A stretch of DNA of 50,259 nucleotides from Hyphomicrobiales bacterium. Its GTDB lineage: Bacteria; Pseudomonadota; Alphaproteobacteria; Rhizobiales; Rhizobiaceae. Shown one piece after another: positions 42,844-50,259 of the stretch. The stretch covers positions 1 to 50,259 of the forward strand of contig JAJFHT010000018.1 of assembly GCA_021775495.1 (NCBI GenBank). The letters are read 5' to 3'. The translations under genes and the position numbers were made by a program. The notes beneath the pieces are model-generated. The model ran no database searches. It was not told where the DNA came from and worked only from the letters and a program-made list of their open reading frames with translations. Position 1 is the first letter of the stretch; the number at the start of each line of letters is the position of its first letter.

Positions 42844-44181
42844 TCAGTGAACGAGGCGCGGCTGTCCACTGGCGGGTCCGACCCCATCGGGGACCGGAAC
42901 AGTGGTGCTATCATAATCGGTGTTCAGCACCAGATTGGGTTTTTTACGCAAAAGTAGGCGCAGTGCCACAATGGCGGTGTAGGCCGAGTCCTCGGCAATC
43001 TTATTGTTTGTATCGACAATGAAATTGCCGTTGGGCAGGTAGATCGTGCCAAGCAGATTGCTGGCCTTCTTGCTTTTGATGAGAAAATCGGCCTCTGCAT
43101 TGTTGCGGTCCTGGAAAATGATCAAGCCGGCCATGGATCCGCTTGTCGGCGCAACCAAATCGACGATCGAATTGCTGGACGCATTGAATACGGCTCCAGT
43201 GCCAGTGAAATAAAGCCCCACGCCGGTACCGGTCAGCGATGCATTTGATGAGATGACCAATGGCCCGTCTTTGAACACATAAATTCCAGATGAAAGCGTG
43301 ACACTTGCATTGGCTTTGATCGTCACACCGTTGCAATAGACGCCGGGCGACAGAGATTGGTTTTTGTTTTTGATCTGCAATGCCTTGAATTTGCACGAAG
43401 TGGAGAATTTTGGCGCGGGACGACTGGCAAGTGGATCGTTGATCGCTGGACAGTCGGTAATCGGTTGATGGAAATAGTTCTTTACTGAACCCAAGTAGCC
43501 ACCTGAACTGCACGCCAGTTTTGCGCTCAGAACTGCGTCTTGACTGGATTCAAGGCCAACTTTGGAGGTGGAATTGGAGTAGACTGCGCAATTCGAAGCC
43601 GTCAGCAATGCACCCTGTTGCAGACTGACCGTGCCCGAGGATGCCTTCTCAAGCCCGATGACACAGACATTGGTACTGCCGCTGGCTTGCGCGGTAGCGC
43701 TTACCCTGATTTGCGGTGATCCCTTGAAATAACCCAGGAAAAAATATCCGTAATCGTCCTGCTCGACAGCTACCGTGACCCGTCTTTTGCCAGCGTCGAC
43801 GGTGACGATGGATTTGTAACTCGCTCTGTTCATCCCGGTACTGGCCAGGGTCGAAGTCAGATAATTGTCCGCAACAGCTTTCGCTGTCTGCGTGTTCCAT
43901 CCCTTCAGCGACGCTTCCCGCACAGCGGCTAGAACCGCGTTATCGGCGGAATTCTGCAGCGACGTAACCTGAAATTGGTGGATATACATATCCATAGCGC
44001 CGCCGGTAATCCCGGCCAGGACCGGCAACAGGATGGCTGCGGCCATTGCAAATTGACCGCTTACGCAGTCGGCAAAACGCTTTGTCGATTCGAGAACATT
44101 CCGGAATGCCCGGACCGGCCAACCAGGTGATATTGCTTCGGCGATTTTTTCGCCTGTTGTTATTTTTTGCCCCGAGACCAT
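42844..44181 (-). CDS. TadE/TadG-like pilus-assembly protein, orphan
   Basis: A 445-residue protein. After about 40 cytoplasmic residues there is a membrane anchor (FAMAAAILLPVLAGITGGAMDM), typical of the TadG N-terminus, followed by VTSLQNSADNAVLAAVREAS. From about residue 170 the sequence becomes a serine-, asparagine- and glycine-rich beta pattern (SLSPGVYCNGVTIKANASV, LTGTGVGLYFTG) like a right-handed beta-helix. It should be anchored in the inner membrane with the rest in the periplasm. No other tad or flp genes are near. GGGAG precedes the ATG. Confidence 0.82.
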   Translation of the reverse strand: MVSGQKITTGEKIAEAISPGWPVRAFRNVLESTKRFADCVSGQFAMAAAILLPVLAGITGGAMDMYIHQFQVTSLQNSADNAVLAAVREASLKGWNTQTAKAVADNYLTSTLASTGMNRASYKSIVTVDAGKRRVTVAVEQDDYGYFFLGYFKGSPQIRVSATAQASGSTNVCVIGLEKASSGTVSLQQGALLTASNCAVYSNSTSKVGLESSQDAVLSAKLACSSGGYLGSVKNYFHQPITDCPAINDPLASRPAPKFSTSCKFKALQIKNKNQSLSPGVYCNGVTIKANASVTLSSGIYVFKDGPLVISSNASLTGTGVGLYFTGTGAVFNASSNSIVDLVAPTSGSMAGLIIFQDRNNAEADFLIKSKKASNLLGTIYLPNGNFIVDTNNKIAEDSAYTAIVALRLLLRKKPNLVLNTDYDSTTVPVPDGVGPASGQPRLVH

Positions 44182-44311
44182 TGAGGAACTCCCGCTTGAA
44201 ATATCAGCATGGTCTAAACTGTTTAATTTCCGGCAAATATCCGTAGCCTACGCGGCCAAATTGCAGCCAGCGTTACCAATATATTTACGGCGATTGATTC
44301 TTTCGGCAAAT

Positions 44312-45496
44312 TTATCCGGCAGCCCGGAGATTCAATGACTCGTCCAGAAGCCCGGCAAACTTGTCCTGCGGCAATGCCTTGTTGAACAGATAGCCCTGAA
44401 CGATGTCGATGCCTTGCTCCCGCACGGCTTCGAACTGCGCTTCGGTTTCGATGCCTTCGGCGACCAGCCTCAGGTTGAGGCTCTGGGCAAAATTGACCGT
44501 CGTTGCGACAAACTGTTTTGACAGTGGGTCGTGCTCCATTGCCTGGATGATCGACATGTCGATCTTGAGTTCGGTGAATGGGCACAGTCGCAGCATCTCG
44601 AAGTTCGAGCCGCCGGTGCCATAATCATCGAGCGACAGTCCAAAACCGGCCATGCCCAGCCGCGCCAACGTTTCCAACAGTCGGCTCATGTCTTTCGGCA
44701 GCGCCGTTTCGGTGAGTTCCAGCACCAGGCTTTCCGGCGAAATGCCGAAATCCTTTGTCAGCGTCAGCAAGGCGGAAACGACTTCGCCATCCTCCAGCAC
44801 TGACGCATCCAGATTGATCGCGATGTCAGGCGTGAGCCCGCGGGCCTGCCATCGGGAGATATCGGTAAAAACTTTCTTGATCACCGCCAAGGCGGCGACC
44901 GAAGCGCGTCTGCTGTGGCTGATGTCCTGGAAAAAACCCATCGGCGCCATGAAGCGGCCACTGCCCAGGTCGATCCGCGTCAGCGATTCCGCCCCGCTGA
45001 GGCTGCGATCCAGGGTACGGTATTGCGGTTGATAGAACGGCACCAGCATGTCGTCCGTGACATGGGTGATCTCGTCTTGTTTTTTTTCCGACTTCGCGAT
45101 GACGGACTGTTTGGACCGGCGCTCGAGCATGGCCGACATCTCGCCCATATCGATCGGCTTTTTCAAAGCGCCAAGAATGTCGATTCCGAGCATCCGGCCC
45201 ATATTCTGGGCGGTCTGGACGATCTTTCCGGACTCGCCGCTGGACACGATGATTTGACCTTTGAAACCGGTCAGCGAAATGGCGCGCATGAATGCCAGCC
45301 CGTCCAGCTTCGGCATGTTGAGATCGAGAATGATCAGCCCGATCGGCTCTTTGGCTTTGCGAACCGCCTCGATACCCTCTTCACCGTCATGCGCAGTGAG
45401 CACGGTTGTGACACCGAGCGCTTGCAGCACGCTTGTCGCGACGGTGGAAAATACAATGTCGTCGTCGACGACAAGTACCGGTTCTGAAAACGGCAT
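44312..45496 (-). CDS. Response regulator with EAL domain (c-di-GMP phosphodiesterase)
   Basis: Started at the ATG at 45496: 394 residues. The receiver (1-125) has VLVVDDD, phospho-Asp58 in LIILDLNMPKLDG and KKPIDM. The EAL domain (150-390) has ESL in place of EAL (GAESLTRI), then INLDA, LELTE, LDDYGTGGSN, KIDMS, EGIE and QGYLFN. So the acidic metal ligands and the catalytic Glu and Gln of active phosphodiesterases all appear present. It probably lowers c-di-GMP when phosphorylated. The gene is divergent from a hybrid kinase 147 bp away. Confidence 0.9.
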   Translation of the reverse strand: MPFSEPVLVVDDDIVFSTVATSVLQALGVTTVLTAHDGEEGIEAVRKAKEPIGLIILDLNMPKLDGLAFMRAISLTGFKGQIIVSSGESGKIVQTAQNMGRMLGIDILGALKKPIDMGEMSAMLERRSKQSVIAKSEKKQDEITHVTDDMLVPFYQPQYRTLDRSLSGAESLTRIDLGSGRFMAPMGFFQDISHSRRASVAALAVIKKVFTDISRWQARGLTPDIAINLDASVLEDGEVVSALLTLTKDFGISPESLVLELTETALPKDMSRLLETLARLGMAGFGLSLDDYGTGGSNFEMLRLCPFTELKIDMSIIQAMEHDPLSKQFVATTVNFAQSLNLRLVAEGIETEAQFEAVREQGIDIVQGYLFNKALPQDKFAGLLDESLNLRAAG

Positions 45497-45643
45497 ATGA
45501 TACAAGCCCCAAGATTGCCGGCTAATATTCCCCGATCTTGGTTAACAAAGATTAACCAGAATTACGCGTTGCCCGGTTATCTCGCATTAACTAGGATTCG
45601 TTAAAATTGATTCGATTCCAGCGGCGGAAACGGAACGATCAAT

Positions 45644-48397
45644 ATGCGCACGGTTCGGGCAACCAGTTCACTGAGCTTTCGGCTCTCACTTGTCGTTGTG
45701 GCAGCGGTGCTGTTCGGCATTCTGATCACGGTCGGCTTTTTCCTGTTTCAGGATTTTCGCAGTACGGTCAAAGCGGAACAAGAACGATTGAAGGGATCGG
45801 CCGCAGCTTTCGGCGCTGCAATGTCAGCAAGTGTTGCCAATTCTGACGCGCGCGGAACGCTGGAGGTCCTGCGCGGCCTGCGTGATCTTCCAACCATAAA
45901 ATTTGCCGGTGTGACCACCAGTGACGGCGTTCTGTTGGCGGAAATCGGCGGCGCGACCATGCTTGTCGGGCGGGATGGTGCGGCGGCGCAGAAAAGCCTG
46001 TGGTCGTTCATGACCGCGGAAACGCTGAGTGTTGGAAACAACATCCTTCATCAGGGACAGGTGGTTGGCCGTATTGAGCTGCACGCGAATATCGCTTGGC
46101 TGCGTCAGCGTTACATCGATGGCATTCTCGTTGCCCTGTCCTTCGGTTCCCTGGTGGTTCTCCTGACCATCCTGTTTGCCCGCCGCAAAATCAGGCGGAT
46201 TGTCCGCCCGCTCCACTCGCTGACCAGGAAACTGGCGCATATCGACCAGAAATCGAATCTCGCCGTGCATCTGGAACGGGAAACCGACGACGAAGTAGGT
46301 GTCCTGATCGACGCCTTCAACGACATGTTCGGACGTATCGACGAGCGCGATCGTCAATTGCAGCGCCATCGCGACACGCTGGAGGACACCGTCCGCATTC
46401 GTACGGCCGAGGCGGTGACGGCGAAGGAGCAAGCCGAACAGGCCAATGCCGCCAAGTCGGACTTCCTGGCGACGATGAGCCACGAAATCCGCACGCCGAT
46501 GAACGGCATGATGGTGATGGCGGAAATGCTGTCAGCCGCGCCATTGTCGCCGAAACATCTGCGTTACAGTGAAATCATTGCGCGTTCCGGCCGCGGACTG
46601 CTCAACATCATCAACGATATTCTCGACTTCTCGAAAATTGAGTCGGGCCGGATGGAACTGGAATCCATTCCGCTTTCGATCGATACGCTGGTCGAGGATG
46701 TTGCCAGCCTGTTTGCCGAACGCGCGCGCGAGAAATCGTTGACCATCTCGACTTATATCGCGCCGGATGTGCCGTCCGAAGTCGTCGGCGACCCGACCAG
46801 GGTCAACCAGGTCGTCACCAACCTGGTCAACAATGCGCTGAAATTCACCGAGGAGGGCGGCGTCACCGTCGAGGTGCAGCTTGCGGCCGACCAACCGGTC
46901 GACCAGGCAACGAAGGTGCTGCTTTTCAATGTACGCGATACCGGCATCGGGATTGCCAAGGACAAGATCGACCAGGTGTTCGAGCGGTTTTCCCAGGCTG
47001 ACCAGTCGATCACTCGAAAATTCGGCGGTACCGGCCTCGGACTGTCGATCTCCCGTCGTCTCGTCGACGCCATGGGCGGAGAACTGTCGGCCGACAGCGA
47101 ACTCGGCAAAGGGTCCTGTTTCTGGTTCAAGGTCGAGTTCCCGGTATCTGAAAAGGCAGTCGATACCGGCAAATTCGAAGGCAGGAGCATTGCGCTGTTC
47201 GATTCCGATCCGATCAGCTGGGCCACCACCTGCAACGCGCTGCTGCTGCGCGATGCCAGGCTTGCAGAAACAAGTGTCGCCGGCGTGGTCTCCAATTGCG
47301 ATGTCATGCTGGTCCGGTCGCAGGACCTGGCCCAGCTGACCGATATCAAATGCGGCAATGCCGGCGATGTTCCGGTTGTCGTGATGCAGAGTTTTGCCGC
47401 GACGGATTCGGTCGATCTGCCAAACGGGTTCCAGCATGTCGGCGATCTGCCGCTGCCGCTGCGCCGCGGCGATATTGCAGTTCTGGCAAGCTGTGTCACG
47501 GCAGGTGACTTTGCTGCGCTGCGCGCCGAATCCCGCTCGCGCCAGACTGTGGCAGAATTGCCGGATTTCTCAATTCTCAGTGTGCTTGCGGTTGACGATA
47601 CCGCCGTCAATCGCGAGGTTCTCGGCGAAGCCCTGACCAGCCTGGGTATCCGCGCCGATATGGCTGAGAGTGGCGCGGAAGCAATTGAGAAGGTGACCGC
47701 GCGGCGTTACGATCTGATCTTCATGGATTGCTCGATGCCGGAGATGGACGGATTCGAAGCCACCGCCGCCATTCGCGAAGTACAGACGGCCAAATCCCAG
47801 CAGCCGACACAGATCGTCGCCCTGACGGCCCATGTCAGCGGCAGCGAAGCCGACCGCTGGAAGGAAGCCGGCATGGATGCCTATGTCGCCAAGCCGTTTA
47901 CCATTCCGCAGCTTGTCTCGGTGATCTCGCCGCTCGGACAGAGCACAGCGGCCGAACCTTCGAAGGAAGAGGAGACCGTGGTGGAGATGCCGCAACAACC
48001 CGCTGCATCCGATCTGCCGTTGCTGGCTCCTGAAACACTCGACATGTTCGCCATGCTGTCCAAATCGAATGGCGGTTCCGTCGCAGGCAAGATTTTCGGC
48101 ATTTTCCTCGATCGCGCCCCTCAGGGCCTTGAGGATCTGAAAACCGCTCTGGCCGGCAATGACCCAGACAGCGCAGGGGCTGCGCATGCATTGAAATCCA
48201 TGTGTTCGAGCGCCGGCGCCAAGCGAGCGGCCGATATTTGCCAGCGCATCGAGGATGGTTGCAAGGCGGAAGCGGATATCGATCCGCAACTGATCGACAT
48301 GCTGAAATGGGCGCTCGATTCCACGGGGGATGAAATGACCCGTATCATGGCCGAAACTGAAGCACCGGCCGACGAGGCAGCTCAAAAAACAGGTTGA
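45644..48397 (+). CDS. Hybrid sensor histidine kinase with receiver and HPt domains
   Basis: A 917-residue membrane kinase. Membrane helices at about 14-36 and 160-180 enclose a periplasmic sensor of about 120 residues; HAMP follows. The HisKA domain has phospho-His280 in [11 protein letters not shown] and the ATPase has [19 protein letters not shown] and [10 protein letters not shown]. Residues 510-615 look like a decayed receiver (ALFDSDP, no clear phospho-Asp pocket). The true receiver has Asp695 in [13 protein letters not shown] and Lys750. The HPt domain at the end has His848 in [13 protein letters not shown]. It can pass phosphate on to a separate receiver, such as those encoded next to it. 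Confidence 0.93.
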   Translation: MRTVRATSSLSFRLSLVVVAAVLFGILITVGFFLFQDFRSTVKAEQERLKGSAAAFGAAMSASVANSDARGTLEVLRGLRDLPTIKFAGVTTSDGVLLAEIGGATMLVGRDGAAAQKSLWSFMTAETLSVGNNILHQGQVVGRIELHANIAWLRQRYIDGILVALSFGSLVVLLTILFARRKIRRIVRPLHSLTRKLAHIDQKSNLAVHLERETDDEVGVLIDAFNDMFGRIDERDRQLQRHRDTLEDTVRIRTAEAVTAKEQAEQANAAKSDFLATMSHEIRTPMNGMMVMAEMLSAAPLSPKHLRYSEIIARSGRGLLNIINDILDFSKIESGRMELESIPLSIDTLVEDVASLFAERAREKSLTISTYIAPDVPSEVVGDPTRVNQVVTNLVNNALKFTEEGGVTVEVQLAADQPVDQATKVLLFNVRDTGIGIAKDKIDQVFERFSQADQSITRKFGGTGLGLSISRRLVDAMGGELSADSELGKGSCFWFKVEFPVSEKAVDTGKFEGRSIALFDSDPISWATTCNALLLRDARLAETSVAGVVSNCDVMLVRSQDLAQLTDIKCGNAGDVPVVVMQSFAATDSVDLPNGFQHVGDLPLPLRRGDIAVLASCVTAGDFAALRAESRSRQTVAELPDFSILSVLAVDDTAVNREVLGEALTSLGIRADMAESGAEAIEKVTARRYDLIFMDCSMPEMDGFEATAAIREVQTAKSQQPTQIVALTAHVSGSEADRWKEAGMDAYVAKPFTIPQLVSVISPLGQSTAAEPSKEEETVVEMPQQPAASDLPLLAPETLDMFAMLSKSNGGSVAGKIFGIFLDRAPQGLEDLKTALAGNDPDSAGAAHALKSMCSSAGAKRAADICQRIEDGCKAEADIDPQLIDMLKWALDSTGDEMTRIMAETEAPADEAAQKTG

Positions 48398-48501
48398 GTT
48401 AGCGTCCCGCGGAATTGCCAGGTTTCACGGCATTGCTCTTGCCGCATTTGTCCGGTCATATAATTTAGATTGTGTCTTGTTTGTACGGAAGCATCTGAAT
48501 C

Positions 48502-49596
48502 ATGACAAATAACACCGCCGCAATTATCGTTGAGAAAACCGCGATCGGAAACGCCCGGATCGTCGAACAGCCGATCCCGCCACTGCCTGATGGCGCGGTT
48601 CTATTGCGCACCGACAGTTTTGCCCTGACGACGAACAACGTCACCTATGCGGCCGCCGGCGACCAGCTTGGTTACTGGACATTTTTCCCGGTCGAACAGG
48701 ACGGGTGGGGCATCGTTCCGGTCTGGGGGTTCGCCACCGTCGAGCAATCCAATTGCCCGGACATTGCCGTTGGCGAGTGCATCTACGGCTATTTGCCGAT
48801 GGCCGGCTATCTGGTCGTGGTTCCGGATCGGGTGCGTGATCTGTCATTCGCCGACAGTTCCGAGCACCGTCGGGAATTGCCGGCAGCCTACAACAATTAT
48901 GTCCGTGTCAGCGGCAACAAGAACCACGACCCCGAGCTTGATGACCGGCAGGCGATCCTGTCGCCGTTGTTCATCACTTCGTACCTGCTGTTTGACTTCC
49001 TGCACGACAATGACTGGTTTGGTGCCGATCAGATCATCATCGGCAGCGCCTCGAGCAAGACCGGGCTGGGTCTGGCGCAGTTCCTGGCCGAAGCCCGTCC
49101 GGAAGGCCCGAAGGTGATCGGGCTGACATCGGCGGGAAATCGTGAATTTGTAGAACAGCTCAAGGCCTGCGATCAGGTTGCCACTTATGACAACATTGAC
49201 CGGGACATCGGCCAGGTAGCGTCGGTCTATGTCGACATGGCCGGCAATGCTGCAGTCCGCAAGACGTTACATGAGCATCTTGGTGACATGATGAAGTACA
49301 GCTGTGCTGTCGGCATGAGTCATTGGGACAAGTTCGGACCGACGGGCGACTTGCCCGGTGCAAAACCGCAGTTCTTTTTTGCCCCGGCGCAGATCAAGAA
49401 GCGCCTCGGTGAATGGGGCCCGGGTGTGCTGGAAGGTCGGATCGACGAAGCCTGGAAGCGGCTGGCACGGCAAAAGGGCGACTGGCTGACCATCGAGGAA
49501 AGCAACGGCCTGGAAGAGGCGCTGGCCGTCTATCAGGCGTTGGCCGCCGGCAAGGTCGATCCCAGAACCGGACACATTGTCCGGCTTGCCGGATAG
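48502..49596 (+). CDS. DUF2855 family protein, quinone-reductase-like fold
   Basis: A 364-residue protein. The N-terminal part (VLLRTDSFALTTNNVTYAAAG) and the stretch FGADQIIIGSASSKTGLGLAQFL look like a medium-chain dehydrogenase with a Rossmann domain. The conserved phrases WTFFPVEQDGWGIVPVWGFA and YNNYVRVSG are those of the DUF2855 family. Substrate and activity are unknown. It stands alone between the hybrid kinase gene and a receiver gene, and nothing suggests it is part of the signalling path. Confidence 0.8.
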   Translation: MTNNTAAIIVEKTAIGNARIVEQPIPPLPDGAVLLRTDSFALTTNNVTYAAAGDQLGYWTFFPVEQDGWGIVPVWGFATVEQSNCPDIAVGECIYGYLPMAGYLVVVPDRVRDLSFADSSEHRRELPAAYNNYVRVSGNKNHDPELDDRQAILSPLFITSYLLFDFLHDNDWFGADQIIIGSASSKTGLGLAQFLAEARPEGPKVIGLTSAGNREFVEQLKACDQVATYDNIDRDIGQVASVYVDMAGNAAVRKTLHEHLGDMMKYSCAVGMSHWDKFGPTGDLPGAKPQFFFAPAQIKKRLGEWGPGVLEGRIDEAWKRLARQKGDWLTIEESNGLEEALAVYQALAAGKVDPRTGHIVRLAG

Positions 49597-49691
49597 TGCT
49601 GTACGAAGGTGCCGGGCAATTAAAAAGACTCCAACCGTAAGTGGAAAGTTAACCGGCTGAACATAACCTGTTCCCGTTGTCTGGGGGCAGT

Positions 49692-50108
49692 ATGATTTTT
49701 CCACATCCCGTGCTGATCATTGATGATGATCCGGTGCACCAATTCGTAATCGCCGGTGCGTTGAATGCACTCGATGTTTCGGACCAGCATACTGCCAGCG
49801 ATGGTGAAGAGGGCCTGAATTTCCTCAAGAACAGCGGGATTCCGATAGGCCTGATCGTTCTCGATCTGAATATGCCGAAGATGGATGGTCAGACATTTCT
49901 GGGTGAACTCAAGGAAATTGGATATTCCGGTTGTGTCATCCTGTGCAGTGGCGAACCGAGTGTCAGCATTGATATTGCCGGGCGTCTTGGGCAGTGGTTC
50001 GGAATCAATATTGTCGGTGCACTGAAGAAGCCGCTCGACATGACCGTTTTTTCCAGAATGCTTAATAGTTGTATAGACGAAGAAGTGCCGAGGTCTAACG
50101 CCGTTTGA
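49692..50108 (+). CDS. Single-domain response regulator, paralogue of the REC-EAL receiver
   Basis: A 138-residue receiver started at the ATG at 49692 behind GGGGG. It has VLIIDDD, phospho-Asp58 in LIVLDLNMPKMDG, and GALKKPLDM, all closely matching the receiver of the REC-EAL protein at 44312 (same Asp position, same GALKKP). It lacks any output domain, so it may act by protein contact or as a phosphate sink for the nearby hybrid kinase. Its 3' end overlaps that of the following thioesterase gene by 14 bp on the other strand. Confidence 0.9.
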   Translation: MIFPHPVLIIDDDPVHQFVIAGALNALDVSDQHTASDGEEGLNFLKNSGIPIGLIVLDLNMPKMDGQTFLGELKEIGYSGCVILCSGEPSVSIDIAGRLGQWFGINIVGALKKPLDMTVFSRMLNSCIDEEVPRSNAV

Positions 50109-50259
50109 AAATTGAAAACTGGCCGTGCGCCTTTGCCACCAGATCGGTGTCTCTCCATAATTCCGATTCCATGGTCGCGACGCTTCGGCCCTTGTTGGTG
50201 ACGGTCGAAAGACAAACGAGTGTTCCGGTGCTCACCGGCTTGAAATAGCTGATGCCGCA
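50095..50259 (-). CDS. PaaI-type hotdog thioesterase, C-terminal end (gene runs off the window)
   Basis: The last 54 residues of a minus-strand gene: CGISYFKPVSTGTLVCLS, then VTNKGRSVATMESELW and AKAHGQFSIF before the stop. ISYFKPV followed by a strand with GRSVA and a final strand with KAHGQF is typical of PaaI/DUF4442-like hotdog thioesterases. The 5' part and the catalytic region are outside the window. Confidence 0.7.
   Translation of the reverse strand, partial: CGISYFKPVSTGTLVCLSTVTNKGRSVATMESELWRDTDLVAKAHGQFSIFKRR

Noticed and set aside
44312-45496. EAL domain as catalytically dead because EAL reads ESL
   Set aside because: The metal-binding Glu and the other acidic, Lys and Gln residues are present; the middle Ala is not catalytic.
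45542-45556. CtrA-like site between the REC-EAL and hybrid kinase genes
   Set aside because: TTAA and TTAAC are separated by six, not seven, bases; a second pair nearby has a spacing of ten. Neither fits the consensus.
1-50259. CRISPR arrays, prophage genes, rRNA, complete insertion sequences, toxin-antitoxin pairs
   Set aside because: Looked for by eye on both strands; no regularly spaced repeats, phage structural genes, transposases or paired small toxin genes were seen.

Overview
The window (about 50 kb, GC-rich) reads as the chromosome of an alphaproteobacterium of the Rhizobiales (Hyphomicrobiales). The clearest pointer is a chemotaxis operon in the Sinorhizobium meliloti order (cheS, cheY1, cheA, cheW, cheR, cheB, cheY2, cheD, cheT). 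A perfect CtrA-type site, SorC-type sugar regulators and several small proteins of rhizobial type agree with this. A Hoeflea-like or Rhizobiaceae/Phyllobacteriaceae genus is my guess only.

Layout. 1-1325: end of an iron-dependent alcohol dehydrogenase, a hotdog thioesterase and slyX, translationally coupled. 1341-4342: a small secreted protein, an orphan BMP-type substrate-binding protein, msrA with a membrane protein, and tRNA-Ser(GGA). 4878-19590: a block of about 14 kb holding sugar or polyol catabolism genes, bracketed by two 305-bp direct repeats, each carrying a nearly identical gene for a 71-residue secreted CxxC peptide. 19785-24268: an SGNH/CE2-like esterase overlapping an acyltransferase gene, a carboxyltransferase with its own biotinyl domain, and a Sel1-repeat protein.

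Inside the bracketed block there are two modules, each with its own SorC-family regulator. The left module has an FGGY kinase and SorC gene transcribed away from a gene for a glycerol-1-phosphate-dehydrogenase-like enzyme, a HAD phosphatase and a class II aldolase. The right module has a SorC gene transcribed away from a four-part sugar ABC importer, a short-chain dehydrogenase and a large aldolase/short-chain-dehydrogenase fusion. Together they suggest import, phosphorylation, oxidation and aldol cleavage of one or more polyols or ketoses. The exact substrate cannot be read from the sequence.

24269-34134: leader with CtrA site, the chemotaxis operon ending in a small protein with a CheZ-like DxxxQ motif, a strong terminator, and a chemoreceptor gene with its own terminator. 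34133-36653: a flavin-fold oxidase, a DUF3095 protein that looks like a class III cyclase, a 261-bp foldback element with 31-bp terminal inverted repeats and TAA flanks, and a diverged relative of that element nearby. 36654-41154: an Fe3+-type ABC importer operon that also contains an unlisted 59-residue membrane protein.

41290-50259: a histidine-phosphatase-fold protein with an altered RHG motif, an aldo/keto reductase, an orphan TadG-like protein, a REC-EAL protein transcribed away from a hybrid histidine kinase with its own HPt domain, a DUF2855 protein, a single-domain receiver closely related to the REC of the EAL protein, and the C-terminal end of a PaaI-type thioesterase. No rRNA, CRISPR array, prophage or complete insertion sequence was seen.
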